Source: Spirochaetes bacterium RBG_13_51_14
Lineage (GTDB): Bacteria > Spirochaetota > UBA4802 > UBA5550
Assembly (NCBI GenBank): GCA_001829455.1
Contig: MIBH01000074.1
Span: forward strand, 1-32,730
Length of the DNA stretch: 32,730 nucleotides
Direction of reading: 5' to 3'
Shown: piece after piece, positions 8,840-18,910 of the stretch
How positions within the stretch are numbered: position 1 is the stretch's first letter
Layout: every line of letters begins with the position of its first letter
Position numbers and translations under genes: made by a program
Notes under the pieces: generated by a model
Database searches by the model: none
What the model was told of the DNA's origin: nothing
What the model saw: the letters and a program-made list of their open reading frames with translations, nothing else

Positions 8840-10873
8840 TTATGCGCCGTCGACTTCAATGCCGTGCTGTATCAACTCATCCTGCGAATGATCATAGGGG
8901 CAGAACTTGTGAGCGCCCGGGATGTACCCGTGGACCGGGCACACGCTGAAGGTGGGCGTCACGGTAAAATAGGGCAACGCGTAGTTCTCGGCGATCTTCC
9001 TGACCAGCAGCTTTACCGAATTGATGTCATGGATCTTCTCGCCGAGGAAGAGGTGGACAACCGTCCCGCCGGTAAACTTGGTCTGAAGATCGTCCTGGTG
9101 GTCGAGAACGTCGAACAGGTCATCGGTATGTCCCACGGGCAGGTGAACCGAGTTGGTGTAGTAGGGCTCCCTGCTCCCCGATGTTTTAATGTCTGGGAAC
9201 AGCTTCCGGTCGTGGAGGGCGAAACGGTAGCTCACCCCTTCGGCCGGGGTCGCCTCCAGGTTGAAGAGATTCCCGGTCTCCTCCTGAAAACGCATGATCC
9301 GGTCACGCATGAAGTCGAGGACTTTGATGGCGAACTCCTTTCCTTCGATTGAAGCGATGTCTGTGTTGAGCAGATTGAGGCATGTTTCGTTCATGCCGAT
9401 GAGGCCGATGGTGGAAAAGTGGTTGATCCAGTACTTCTGATTGCGCTCGTATATGCCGGATAGATAATGTTTCGTGTATGGATACAGGTCATTTTCCGTG
9501 AAATTCTCCAGGGCCTTCCTTTTGATCTCCAGAGAGTTTTTCGCCAGTACCATGAGCCGTTCAAGCTGTCCGAAAAATTCGTCGTTGCTTTTCGACAGGT
9601 ACGCGATGCGGGGCAGGTTGATGGTCACGACGCCGATGCTGCCGGTCAGCGGGTTCGCGCCGAATAATCCGCCGCCCCGTTTCCGGAGCTCCCGGTTGTC
9701 CAGCCTCAAACGGCAGCACATGGAGCGCGCGTCTTCAGGGTCCATGTCGGAGTTGATAAAGTTCGCGAAGTAGGGAATGCCGTATTTCGAGGTCATTTCC
9801 CACATGGGGTCGAGCTTGCTGTTCCCCCAGTCGAAGGCGTTCGTGATATTGTACGTGGGGATGGGAAAGGTGAAAATCCGGTTGCGGGCGTCTCCCTCCG
9901 ACATGCACTCGGCAAAGGCGATGTTGAACATGTCCATTTCCGCATGAAACTCGCCGTAGGTTTTATTTTGAACGACGCCGCCGATAATAACGTGATCGCC
10001 GGCAATGGTGCGGGGCACCGTGAGGTCAAGGGTCACGTTCGTAAAAGGTGTCTGAAAACCGACCCGCGTCGGTATGTTCATGTTAAAGATGAATTCCTGG
10101 AGACACTGTTTTACATCATCATAGGTAAGCTTGTCGTACCAGATGAAGGGCGCAAGATAGGTATCGAAATTGGCGAAGGCCTGAGCGCCGGCGGATTCGC
10201 CCTGAAGGGTGTAGAAGAAATTCACCACGTGCCCCAGGGCGCTCCGGAAATGCTTCGCCGGCCTGCTCTCCACTTTCCCCGCAACGCCGCCGAATCCCTG
10301 CAATAGAAGATCATACAGGTCCCAGCCGACGCAATAGGCTGAAAGAAGACCCAGATCATGAATGTGAAAGTCGCAGTTCACGTGCGCGTTCCGTATTTCA
10401 GGAGGGTAGATCCGCTCCAGCCAATACTTTGCGGTTATGGCGGTCGCGATATGGTTGTTGAGACCCTGCAGGGAGTAGCTCATGTTGCTGTTCTCGTTCA
10501 CCCGCCAGTCGGACCGGTCCAGGTAGCTTTCGATGAGCTCCAGCCCCTCGGTAAGCAGACTTTTCCCCTCCCGGATTTTGCGGTGCTGTTCGCGGTAGAT
10601 GATATAGGCCTTGGCCACCTTTGCGTGGCCCCGCTCGATGAGCATTTTCTCAACGAGGTCCTGAACGTTTTCAACAGTCGGTATCCGACCGTCCTTGTAA
10701 ATTATATCAAGGATGCCAATGATGGAATTGGAGATTTCCCGCGCGGTGATCCGGTCGCTTCCGCCCACGGCCTGGACGGCGTTGTATATGGCGTCTGTTA
10801 TCTTTTCTGCGTCAAAAGGTACGATTCTCCCATCTCGTTTTCTGATGAAATTGGTGTGGGTACCGTCAGCCAT
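8840..10873 (-). CDS. nrdD: anaerobic ribonucleoside-triphosphate reductase, catalytic part lacking the C-terminal glycyl-radical motif
   Basis: N-terminal ATP-cone (FIRKRDGRIVPFDAEKITDAIYNAVQAVGG); RNR-III core (NVNCDFHIHDLGLLSAYCVGWDLYDLL, PTRVGFQTPFTNVTLDL, GSIGVVTINLPRIAYLS); ends ...FSVCPVHGYIPGAHKFCPYDHSQDELIQHGIEVDGA* with no RVxGY in this ORF. Confidence 0.93.
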   Translation of the reverse strand: MADGTHTNFIRKRDGRIVPFDAEKITDAIYNAVQAVGGSDRITAREISNSIIGILDIIYKDGRIPTVENVQDLVEKMLIERGHAKVAKAYIIYREQHRKIREGKSLLTEGLELIESYLDRSDWRVNENSNMSYSLQGLNNHIATAITAKYWLERIYPPEIRNAHVNCDFHIHDLGLLSAYCVGWDLYDLLLQGFGGVAGKVESRPAKHFRSALGHVVNFFYTLQGESAGAQAFANFDTYLAPFIWYDKLTYDDVKQCLQEFIFNMNIPTRVGFQTPFTNVTLDLTVPRTIAGDHVIIGGVVQNKTYGEFHAEMDMFNIAFAECMSEGDARNRIFTFPIPTYNITNAFDWGNSKLDPMWEMTSKYGIPYFANFINSDMDPEDARSMCCRLRLDNRELRKRGGGLFGANPLTGSIGVVTINLPRIAYLSKSNDEFFGQLERLMVLAKNSLEIKRKALENFTENDLYPYTKHYLSGIYERNQKYWINHFSTIGLIGMNETCLNLLNTDIASIEGKEFAIKVLDFMRDRIMRFQEETGNLFNLEATPAEGVSYRFALHDRKLFPDIKTSGSREPYYTNSVHLPVGHTDDLFDVLDHQDDLQTKFTGGTVVHLFLGEKIHDINSVKLLVRKIAENYALPYFTVTPTFSVCPVHGYIPGAHKFCPYDHSQDELIQHGIEVDGA

Positions 10874-11135
10874 GTGAAATCTCCGGGAATAAGAGAGGTG
10901 AATTTTGTATATGCAAAATTAAGTAATGTATAAAAAAAAAGAATTATTTACCGCGCCAGGAAGTGTAAATGCGAATTATAACAATAGAATTGTAGCGAAA
11001 TAGCCATTAATTCCTTTTTATTGCTGCCCGCCGCTTGTATGGCCAGTGGCTGAATTGAATTACTTATGATTTTCGCCCCATGTCTATTGATCGATAATTA
11101 TCACGTCTACGTATATATCCCATTAGAATTAAAAG

Positions 11136-11375
11136 TCAATTAAAAATATTATGTCGCCTAATTTTTTTTAAAAAATTCCACCGTGTAGGGCTTTTTTCAT
11201 TTATAAATGATAAATTGATGCGCTTACTATTCGTCTCGAGGCCACCCCCGATGGTGAAATTCCAGTGCTTCCGGGGAAGTCTGATCAGGGACAAGGCGGA
11301 AAAGAGTGAGGACATGGATATATCGGCGTAAGTAAGACCTCCGCCGATGGTCGTATAGCCGCCGAATTTATTCAT
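11136..11375 (-). pseudogene. possible short remnant of an outer-membrane-like protein
   Basis: MNKFGGYTTIGGGLTYADISMSSLFSALSLIRLPRKHWNFTIGGGLETNSKRINL: alternating beta-like, Gly-rich pattern, no clean start or signal peptide, loosely similar to the C-terminal half of the protein at 17885..18865. Confidence 0.25.
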
Positions 11376-11475
11376 GTACCAGGGAAAACATAATTATATT
11401 TGACATACTTGGTTAATCTCATTAGTATACAATATTGATAATGGATTTGTCGAATATCTAAATACAAATTTAAAT

Positions 11476-11569
11476 CCCCCCCCGCCGCTTGCGGCGGCGG
11501 GGGGTCGGGCAGGTATTTGATATGCCGACGGCATAATCCGCTCCCCGCCACCGCAGGTGGCGGGGAGCG
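11476..11569. repeat. cluster of three GC-rich palindromes/hairpins
   Basis: CCCCCCCCGCCGC-TT-GCGGCGGCGGGGGG (imperfect); TATGCCG-A-CGGCATA (11521-11535); CGCTCCCCGCCACC-GCA-GGTGGCGGGGAGCG (11539-11569, perfect 14-bp stem). Confidence 0.85.
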
Positions 11570-11624
11570 AAAACTTATTATTTTCGTGCAGCAACAAGTC
11601 CCATGATAATGGAGTTTGTCAATC

Positions 11625-11906
11625 ATGCCGGAACTGATACATGTTAAAGGGAAAAACGTTGGCAGAGTGATCCTTTACGCCCTCAGCACCTGCGTCTGGT
11701 GCAAAAAGGCCAGAAATCTTCTTGATGAACTGAAGATCGAGTACTTTTATACCTATGTGGACCTTCTGGACAGCGAGGAAAACACTCGGGTAAAAAACGA
11801 GATACGCAAGTGGAATTCCCATTGTTCGTTTCCGACTATAGTAAAAGATGACGGCTCATGCATAGTCGGCTTTGATGAAGAAAAGATTCGCGGGCTGAAA
11901 AAATGA
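11625..11906 (+). CDS. glutaredoxin-family protein
   Basis: [33 protein letters not shown]...[24 protein letters not shown]: CxxC active site, FPT cis-Pro motif, VGF. Confidence 0.88.
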   Translation: MPELIHVKGKNVGRVILYALSTCVWCKKARNLLDELKIEYFYTYVDLLDSEENTRVKNEIRKWNSHCSFPTIVKDDGSCIVGFDEEKIRGLKK

Positions 11907-12433
11907 ATCCTCATTCCGATATCACCGCCGGGGCGATTAACGGACTCTATCGAAAACTCTTCACCGAAGCGGAAAAATCCGGGTATCACCTTAATCCTGA
12001 TGAAGATTTTACGAAAGTCCTTGTCAGGAGCCTGCTGATTAATGAAAACAGGTACGGGTACTGGGCATGCCCGTGCAGGCTCGCCGCTGGGGCCAAGGCA
12101 GACGATCTTGATATTATCTGCCCCTGTGACTACCGGGACGCCGACATCGATGAATATGACGCCTGTTACTGCGCTCTCTACGTATCGCGGAGGATACTCA
12201 ACGGCGAGAAGCAGGTCAAACCGATTCCGGAGCGCCGCCCGCCCGAGGAGGTACGGATGATGAAAAAAGACACTCCCGGTCCGAATCAATCAATCTCAGG
12301 ATTGAGCCAGCCGGTCTGGCGCTGCAAGGTGTGCGGTTACCTGTGCGCCCGGGACGGCCCTCCCGAGGTCTGCCCCATCTGCAGGGCGGAGAAGGAGCGG
12401 TTTGAACTGTTCATTGGGAAGAGCACGGCCTGA
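11903..12433 (+). CDS. ferredoxin:thioredoxin reductase catalytic-subunit-like protein fused to a C-terminal rubredoxin-like domain
   Basis: FTR motifs [11 protein letters not shown]...[26 protein letters not shown] (CPC, CPC, CYC); C-terminal [32 protein letters not shown] (CxxC...CxxC). ATGA overlap with the upstream Grx gene. Confidence 0.88.
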   Translation: MNPHSDITAGAINGLYRKLFTEAEKSGYHLNPDEDFTKVLVRSLLINENRYGYWACPCRLAAGAKADDLDIICPCDYRDADIDEYDACYCALYVSRRILNGEKQVKPIPERRPPEEVRMMKKDTPGPNQSISGLSQPVWRCKVCGYLCARDGPPEVCPICRAEKERFELFIGKSTA

Positions 12434-12616
12434 GGACCGTGTCCGCGTGAAATTTTCGAGCACCGTCATGACCGATATCAAGTAATTCAAGATTTTTCCC
12501 GATACATAATTGAAAGTCCCATGTGTATTTGTGTATGAAAATAGCCGCATCACGACGCCTCCCGGAGGCGGAGGGGCGGCACATTATATAAATATAGTTA
12601 ATCGGGAGTTATTGAT

Positions 12617-13138
12617 ATGAAGAACGTAATTACCTGTTTATCGCTTTTTCTCTGCATGATATTCATAACCGCAACCAGGGGGAATACTCAATTAACGCCC
12701 GCAGCCATTGATGCCGTTAAGCTCACGATCACTGATATACCGGAAGGCTATATGTACGGCACGGTTCCCGAACCGTATAAAAAGACTCTGAAGGAGAACC
12801 CCTGGATGATGGATAAGGCGGCCATCAAGCGTCTCGCGGATAAGATTTATCCGGGCGGTGATTTCAAAAAGATAGCGGATATTCACGTAACCATCATTGC
12901 GAATAAGGATACGCCGTTCGGCGATGATATCGTCTGTTATCTGATACTGTATAACAGTGCCAGGGACGCTCAGAATGAAATGAAAAAAGTAACCGAATTC
13001 GCCTATTACAACAGTGATCGGGCCTTGCTGCTCACGAAAGACAATCTGGCGGTTTTTTTATTTGTCGATGACATGAATAATTTCCACTTCATTCAGGATC
13101 TTGCAAAAACCATCGAGGAGAGATTAAAGAATCTGTAA
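12617..13138 (+). CDS. hypothetical secreted protein
   Basis: MKNVITCLSLFLCMIFITATRGNTQ signal-peptide-like N-terminus; no recognised motif. Confidence 0.6.
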   Translation: MKNVITCLSLFLCMIFITATRGNTQLTPAAIDAVKLTITDIPEGYMYGTVPEPYKKTLKENPWMMDKAAIKRLADKIYPGGDFKKIADIHVTIIANKDTPFGDDIVCYLILYNSARDAQNEMKKVTEFAYYNSDRALLLTKDNLAVFLFVDDMNNFHFIQDLAKTIEERLKNL

Positions 13139-13164
13139 TAAACGAGAAATTGACGACAACGACC

Positions 13165-13210
13165 GAAGGCGACAATGCGCATTGCCGCCTTCAGCGTCTT
13201 GCCTTTTTTA
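13165..13210 (+). terminator. rho-independent terminator-like hairpin
   Basis: GAAGGCG-a-CAATGCGCATTG-c-CGCCTTC followed by agcgtcttgccTTTTTTA. Confidence 0.65.
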
Positions 13211-13438
13211 TTATTTCCTCTTGACGATTCTTAAATTTTTTTTTATTTTATTGGTATCCTGTTCGTTTCTCTTTCCTATTGCTTTTTAATCCTTGCATTA
13301 TTTTTTATGGTGTTATGGGATTGATGGAATTCAGCCGTCAATCAAGTTATATGGAGGGGATGATTGCATTTCCTCACATGAGAAGACCCGCCATCCCCGG
13401 TAGAGGTCGAACTTAAATTCCCCTATTGGCATGGGAAT

Positions 13439-13463
13439 GCCCCCTGAGGGGGTCAGGGGGGTC
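13439..13463. repeat. G/C-run palindromic element
   Basis: gCCCCCTGAGGGGGtcaGGGGGGtc upstream of clpB; similar in style to the elements at 17780 and 23360. Confidence 0.45.
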
Positions 13464-13489
13464 GAGAATATTTCGGGAGAGTTACGCTC

Positions 13490-16072
13490 ATGAGAATGGA
13501 TAAACTGACATTGAAAGCGCAAGAGGCGGTCAACAGGGCGCAGAATATCGCGACCGATTTGAGCCACTACGAGATACAGCCGGAGCACCTCCTCCTGGCG
13601 CTCATCGATCAGGAGGGCGGCATATTCGCCTCAATCGCCCAAAAAATCGGCGCTTCCCTGCATGACCTGAGAAATGAGGCTGATGCGGCTGTCAAGTCCC
13701 TGCCCCGGCAGACGGGCGCCGGGCCCGGCGGGGTCGCGCTCTCATCCGCCCTGCGGGACGTGCTGAACGAGGCGTGGAACGAGGCCGTTGCCCTCAAGGA
13801 TGATTACCTGAGCACGGAACACATGATTCTTGCCATGGCTTCCAAGGGAAGCGGCAGGGCGCGGAAAATCATGAACGAGCACGGGTTCATACGCGACAAC
13901 ATCCTCAAGGTCCTCAAAGACATCCGGGGATCGAAGCGCGCCGATGACGAAAACGCAGAGGATAAATACAACGCACTGGACCGCTTTAGTCGTGATCTCA
14001 CCAAATTGGCGCGCATGAACAAGCTCGACCCGGTTATCGGCAGGGACGAGGAGATACGACGGGTGATGCAGGTGCTCACGCGCCGGACCAAGAACAATCC
14101 CGTGCTCATCGGAGAGCCGGGTGTGGGCAAGACGGCCATCGTAGAGGGACTGGCGCGGCGCATCGTGGAGGGCGACGTGCCGGAGAACCTTAAAAACAAG
14201 CGCCTGGTGGCCCTGGATATGGGGGCCCTGATAGCCGGCGCCAAGTACCGCGGTGAGTTCGAGGAGCGGCTCAAGGCCGTGATAAACGAAGTGGAGGAAT
14301 CGGCCGGCGACGTAATGCTCTTCATTGATGAGCTGCACACCCTCATCGGCACCGGCGCCGCCGAGGGCGCGATCGACGCGTCGAACATGCTGAAGCCGGC
14401 CCTGGCCCGCGGCGACCTCCGCTGCATCGGCGCCACCACGCTCAATGAGTACCAGAAGTACATCGAGAAGGACAAGGCCCTGGAGCGGCGGTTCCAGCCG
14501 GTTCTCACCACGGAACCATCGGTTGAGGATACGATAGCGATCCTGCGGGGCCTGAAGGAGAAGTACGAGGTGCACCACGGCGTGCGGATATCGGACTCCG
14601 CCTGCGTGGCCGCGGCGGTACTGTCGGCCCGGTACATCACCGCCCGCTTCCTGCCGGACAAGGCCATCGATCTGGTGGACGAGGCGGCGTCGCGCATCAA
14701 AATGGAGATTGACTCGATGCCGATCGAGATCGATGAGATTGAACGCAAGGTGCGCCAGCTCATGATCGAGACCGAGGCCCTCAAAAAAGAAAAGGACGCC
14801 GCTTCCAAGGACCGGCTTGAAAAGATCAAGGAACAACTGGCGAACCTGAACGAAAAAAAGAACGGCCTGGTGGCCCAGTGGAAGAATGAGAAGGGAATCA
14901 TCTCCGAGATACGGAAAATCAAGGAACAGATCGAACAGCTCCGCAGGGAAGAACAGCGCGCCGAGCGAGAAGGGAACCTGAACCTGGTTGCCGAGATCAG
15001 ATACGGTAAGATTGCCGAGCTTGAAAAGAAGCTCTCCGCCGCCAATGATAAGCTGAAATCAATACAGGGGGATAAGACCCTCCTCAAAGAGGAGGTGACC
15101 GAGCAGGAGATCGCGGCCGTGGTGTCCCGCTGGACCGGCATCCCGGTGTCTCGGATGCTGGAAGGGGAAAAGGAGAAATTGATCAAGATGGAATCAATCC
15201 TCGAGAAGCGGGTCGTGGGTCAACACGAAGCCATCACCGCCATATCGAGCGCGGTACGGCGTTCGCGCTCCGGCATACAGGATCCGGACCAACCCATCGG
15301 CTCCTTTGTATTCCTGGGTCCCACCGGCGTGGGCAAGACCGAGACGGCAAAGGCCGTGGCCCAGTTCATGTTCAACGACGAGAAGGCCATCATCCGCATC
15401 GACATGTCCGAATACATGGAGAAGCACTCGATATCAAGGCTCATCGGCGCGCCCCCGGGATACGTCGGATACGATGAGGGCGGCCAGCTCACCGAGGCGG
15501 TGCGGCGGCGTCCCTACGCGGTCATCCTGTTCGACGAAATCGAGAAGGCGCACCATGACGTATTCAACATATTCCTGCAGATCCTCGACGAGGGGCGGCT
15601 TACCGACTCCAAGGGGCGGGTCGTCGACTTCAAGAACACCCTCATCATCATGACGTCGAACATCGGCACATCGTACATCAGCGACTCGTCGATACCCTAT
15701 GAGAAGCGGCGCGGCGGCGTGGAAGAGGAGCTGAAATCGTACTTCAGGCCGGAATTCCTGAACCGTATCGACGAGGTGATTATTTTCAACCCCCTGTCTC
15801 GTGAGAACATTGCGGAGATCGTCAAGCTTCAGCTTACGGAGGTGGCCTTACGGCTCAAGGAGCGGGGCATTTCCTTGGAGCTTTCGAAGAAGGCGCTCGA
15901 GTTTCTCGTCCATGAAGGCTTTGATCCGCAGTTCGGAGCGCGTCCCCTGAAGCGCGCCATCCAGAAGCATCTGCTGAATCCACTGTCGGTACGGCTTATC
16001 TCCGGCGAATCGCTGGCTGAGCAGAAGATCAGAGTGGATTCCGACGGGAAAAAAATAATATTCGGCAAATAA
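13490..16072 (+). CDS. clpB: ATP-dependent chaperone ClpB
   Basis: [40 protein letters not shown]1 [27 protein letters not shown]; coiled-coil M domain; NBD2 [59 protein letters not shown]. Confidence 0.98.
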   Translation: MRMDKLTLKAQEAVNRAQNIATDLSHYEIQPEHLLLALIDQEGGIFASIAQKIGASLHDLRNEADAAVKSLPRQTGAGPGGVALSSALRDVLNEAWNEAVALKDDYLSTEHMILAMASKGSGRARKIMNEHGFIRDNILKVLKDIRGSKRADDENAEDKYNALDRFSRDLTKLARMNKLDPVIGRDEEIRRVMQVLTRRTKNNPVLIGEPGVGKTAIVEGLARRIVEGDVPENLKNKRLVALDMGALIAGAKYRGEFEERLKAVINEVEESAGDVMLFIDELHTLIGTGAAEGAIDASNMLKPALARGDLRCIGATTLNEYQKYIEKDKALERRFQPVLTTEPSVEDTIAILRGLKEKYEVHHGVRISDSACVAAAVLSARYITARFLPDKAIDLVDEAASRIKMEIDSMPIEIDEIERKVRQLMIETEALKKEKDAASKDRLEKIKEQLANLNEKKNGLVAQWKNEKGIISEIRKIKEQIEQLRREEQRAEREGNLNLVAEIRYGKIAELEKKLSAANDKLKSIQGDKTLLKEEVTEQEIAAVVSRWTGIPVSRMLEGEKEKLIKMESILEKRVVGQHEAITAISSAVRRSRSGIQDPDQPIGSFVFLGPTGVGKTETAKAVAQFMFNDEKAIIRIDMSEYMEKHSISRLIGAPPGYVGYDEGGQLTEAVRRRPYAVILFDEIEKAHHDVFNIFLQILDEGRLTDSKGRVVDFKNTLIIMTSNIGTSYISDSSIPYEKRRGGVEEELKSYFRPEFLNRIDEVIIFNPLSRENIAEIVKLQLTEVALRLKERGISLELSKKALEFLVHEGFDPQFGARPLKRAIQKHLLNPLSVRLISGESLAEQKIRVDSDGKKIIFGK

Positions 16073-16385
16073 CACGACTCAAGTCCGATATCGTTCTCCC
16101 TGCGATAGTGATTACCGGCTGTTGTGACAGCAGGGCGATGGCCGCCATGCTTTATTCCTTAGATTGTGCCCCCAAACCATAGCCATGTTGTTGTGGGACA
16201 TCGGCTATCGAACGCAAGGCTTCCGGATTTCAATAACCTATCCGAGTTGACATATTTCCCGCGCGATGATTTTTTGGATACGATGTTCAGCGGAATGCCA
16301 TGCTTCGGTACATGTGGGCGATATCCATCAGCCGGCTCGGAATCCGCACTTCATACGGGAAACATATCAAGTCAGGAGACGTGTT

Positions 16386-17585
16386 ATGTCAAATAAGGAA
16401 GTTGTCATTTTATCCGGGTGCAGGACCCCGATCGGAAGCTTCGGCCAATCGCTTAAAGCCGTCAAGGCGTTCCAGCTTGCGGCGCTTGTCATGCAGGAGG
16501 CGATGAAGCGGGCCGGCGTGACCGGGGATATGCTTGATGACGTCATTATGGGAGACTGTATACAGACCAGCGAGGAAGCGAACACGGCGCGAACCGCGGC
16601 GCTGAAGGCCGGCATCCCCGTCGAGGTGCCGGCGACCACCATTCAGCGGCAGTGCGCTTCCGGCATGCAGGCCGCCATTTTCGCTTCGCAGCAGATCATC
16701 GCGGGCGATTCCGAGATCGTGCTCGCCGGCGGGTGCGAGGCGATGAGCAACGCGCCGTATATTCTCAAAAATGCGCGGTGGGGATACCGGCTTCAGCACG
16801 GCGAAATGACCGACTCCATGTGGGAGCTCCTCTATTCCGGCAGCCATCTCCTCGGCGAGGCCTTTATCATGGGGCAGACCGCGGAAAACCTGGCGGAGAA
16901 GTACGGCATATCCCGGGAGGACCAGGACCAGGTGGCCTTTGAGAGCCATCACAAGGCAATCAGCGCCATAGACGCGGGCAGGTTCAAGGACGAGATCGTG
17001 CCGGTCCCGGTGCCGCAGCGAAAGGGCGAGCCGAAAATGTTCACCACGGATGAGCATCCCCGGCGCGATGTGAGCCGGGAGAGCCTGGCGTCGCTCAGGC
17101 CGGTCTTCAAAAAGACCGGCACCGTAACGGCGGGTAACAGCTCCGGTTTGAATGACGGCGCCGCAGCCATGGTCATCACCTCCATGGAGCGTGCGAACAA
17201 GCTTGGCAGGAAACCGATTGCGCGCATCGCAGCCAACGCCCTGACCGGGTGCGAGCCTCACCTGATGGGCTACGGACCGGTGCCGGCCGTTCAGAAGCTG
17301 TTAAAGAAGACCGGCAAGAGCCTGGATGACATCGGTCTTATCGAGTGCAACGAGGCCTTTGCCGCACAGTATATTGCCTGCGAACGCGGACTCGGCTTGG
17401 ACCGCTCGATAGTGAACGTGAACGGGTCCGGTATCGCCCTGGGCCACCCAGTCGGATGCACGGGAGCGCGTCTCATGATTACCCTCATAAACGAGATGAA
17501 GCGTCGGAACGTTCAGTGGGGGATTGCGACACTCTGCGTCGGCGGCGGTATGGGCGGGGCGGTGCTCATTGAAAATTTGAAGTAA
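16386..17585 (+). CDS. acetyl-CoA C-acetyltransferase (thiolase)
   Basis: MSNKEVVILSGCRTPIGSFGQSL; QRQCASGMQA active-site Cys region; GLNDGAAAMVI; NEAFAAQ; NVNGSGIALGHPVGCTGAR; TLCVGGGMGGA. Confidence 0.97.
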   Translation: MSNKEVVILSGCRTPIGSFGQSLKAVKAFQLAALVMQEAMKRAGVTGDMLDDVIMGDCIQTSEEANTARTAALKAGIPVEVPATTIQRQCASGMQAAIFASQQIIAGDSEIVLAGGCEAMSNAPYILKNARWGYRLQHGEMTDSMWELLYSGSHLLGEAFIMGQTAENLAEKYGISREDQDQVAFESHHKAISAIDAGRFKDEIVPVPVPQRKGEPKMFTTDEHPRRDVSRESLASLRPVFKKTGTVTAGNSSGLNDGAAAMVITSMERANKLGRKPIARIAANALTGCEPHLMGYGPVPAVQKLLKKTGKSLDDIGLIECNEAFAAQYIACERGLGLDRSIVNVNGSGIALGHPVGCTGARLMITLINEMKRRNVQWGIATLCVGGGMGGAVLIENLK

Positions 17586-17687
17586 CCCGCGGGACACGTA
17601 TAAAATCCTGAAAAAATAAAAAAATTGAACTTTATTTTTGATGGTAAGTACATTATATGTTAGATTTGTTGCTAGATTGAAATAATA

Positions 17688-17730
17688 CTACCATTACCCC
17701 CGCCGCCTGCGGCGGCGGTGGCAATGGTAG
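17688..17730. repeat. GC-rich imperfect palindrome
   Basis: CTACCATT-ACCCCCGCCGCCTGCGGCGGCGGTGGC-AATGGTAG; core CCCCCGCCGCxTGCGGCGGCGG is shared with 11479. Confidence 0.8.
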
Positions 17731-17762
17731 GAGTTACAGACGATTATTGCCAAATTACCAGT

Positions 17763-17824
17763 GGTTGTCTAGTAAGTACCTTTTCCCCTCCCTCGATGGG
17801 TGGGGACAGGGGAGGGTGATTCTA
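17763..17824. repeat. dispersed MITE-like repeat, copy 1
   Basis: GTTGTCTAGTAAG...CCCCTCCCTCGATGGGTGGGGACAGGGGAGGGTGATTCT; matches the copy at 23296-23400. Confidence 0.65.
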
Positions 17825-17884
17825 ACATCAGATTTGCAACATGTCTGATATATTCGTGATTAAACATACTATATGGAGGACACG

Positions 17885-18865
17885 ATGAAAAAAATTATCA
17901 TCATAGTATTCACGGCGCTGCTTCTCGCAGGATTCGGCATCCGTGACGCGAGAGCATGGTTCTTAATAGGAAGCACCGATCCCGCGGCCCTGACCTTCCT
18001 GTACAATAACTACCTGAAATATCAATACCAGCCGAAGCTGGCGCAGGGTATGGCCAATGCGAGCGTGTACTCGGCGCACGTGGCGACCCAGCGCGGGTAC
18101 CAGGGATATGACAAGTTCGCTATCACGGTGGGAACCATGGCCGCGGCGCAGGTGCCTGCGACCAGCACCGATCTTTCTTACTATAAGAAACTCCATGAAA
18201 GGCTGATGAAGGAGGGGGATCTTAACATCGGTGTGGCCTGGAACGCATGGTCGCTGAATATCGGGGTGAAACTTCCGGCCGACCTTTACCTATCAGGAAA
18301 GTTCGGATATCTGAAGTATAAATATGAAGAATACGATTTTGACGGCATCAACGCCGGCGGCATGATCAACTATCAGGTGGTGAGGCCGAAGGCGCCGCCG
18401 GTAAAGTTCGTTTTATGGCGCGGCATTTCCCTCGGCACCGGTTTCATCTGGCAGCGGAATATAACCGCCATCCATCATGAGGCCGATCCAATATCTTCGG
18501 GCGGTTACACCATCAAACCGGTCCTGGACATAACCGCACGGACCGAGTCCTATGTTATTCCGCTGGAGATATCGACCGCGGTGCGTCTCTTCTGGGTGCT
18601 CAACATTCATGCTGGGGGCGGGATCGATTTCGCCGCTGGAACGTCCAATCTTCGATACTCAGCAAAGGGAACCTTGGCCGGTCCCGGCGGCCTGGAATTA
18701 TTTTCGCTCTACGGCAGACAGGGCGGCAAGGGCTCAAAACATTTCATGCCGAAGATATTCTGCGGTCCCGGTCTGAATCTGGGCCCGGTTATAATCGATA
18801 TTCCCTTCACCTACTACTTCATGGGCGGTTTCAACCTCGGCGCTACGTTCGGCGTTGTGTGGTAA
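17885..18865 (+). CDS. probable outer-membrane beta-barrel protein (possibly Lsa36-like)
   Basis: Signal peptide MKKIIIIVFTALLLAGFGIRDARAW; alternating beta strands, e.g. GVAWNAWSLNIGVKLPADLYLSGKFGYLKYKYEEYDFDGINAGGMINYQ; C-terminus GGFNLGATFGVVW. The family name is a tentative recollection. Confidence 0.6.
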   Translation: MKKIIIIVFTALLLAGFGIRDARAWFLIGSTDPAALTFLYNNYLKYQYQPKLAQGMANASVYSAHVATQRGYQGYDKFAITVGTMAAAQVPATSTDLSYYKKLHERLMKEGDLNIGVAWNAWSLNIGVKLPADLYLSGKFGYLKYKYEEYDFDGINAGGMINYQVVRPKAPPVKFVLWRGISLGTGFIWQRNITAIHHEADPISSGGYTIKPVLDITARTESYVIPLEISTAVRLFWVLNIHAGGGIDFAAGTSNLRYSAKGTLAGPGGLELFSLYGRQGGKGSKHFMPKIFCGPGLNLGPVIIDIPFTYYFMGGFNLGATFGVVW

Positions 18866-18872
18866 GGATTCA

Positions 18873-18910
18873 GAAGGCAGGGCCTGCCGGCCCTGCCTTC
18901 TTATTTATAC
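18873..18910 (+). terminator. rho-independent terminator-like hairpin
   Basis: GAAGGCAGGGCC-TGCC-GGCCCTGCCTTC (12-bp perfect stem) followed by TTATTTAT. Confidence 0.85.

Noticed and set aside
8864-10933. Several plus-strand ORFs antisense to nrdD
   Set aside because: Shadows of nrdD; no start context or motif of their own.
13742-15186. Long minus-strand ORFs (364 aa and 460 aa) antisense to clpB
   Set aside because: The plus strand is an unambiguous ClpB across the whole interval; the antisense translations are low-complexity (Ser/Arg-rich or His/Val-rich) shadows of GC-rich codons.
16166-16396. 76-aa ORF between clpB and the thiolase
   Set aside because: No ribosome-binding site or motif; overlaps the thiolase leader; probably chance.
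16410-17261. 283-aa minus-strand ORF antisense to the thiolase
   Set aside because: Shadow ORF; the plus-strand thiolase has all family motifs.
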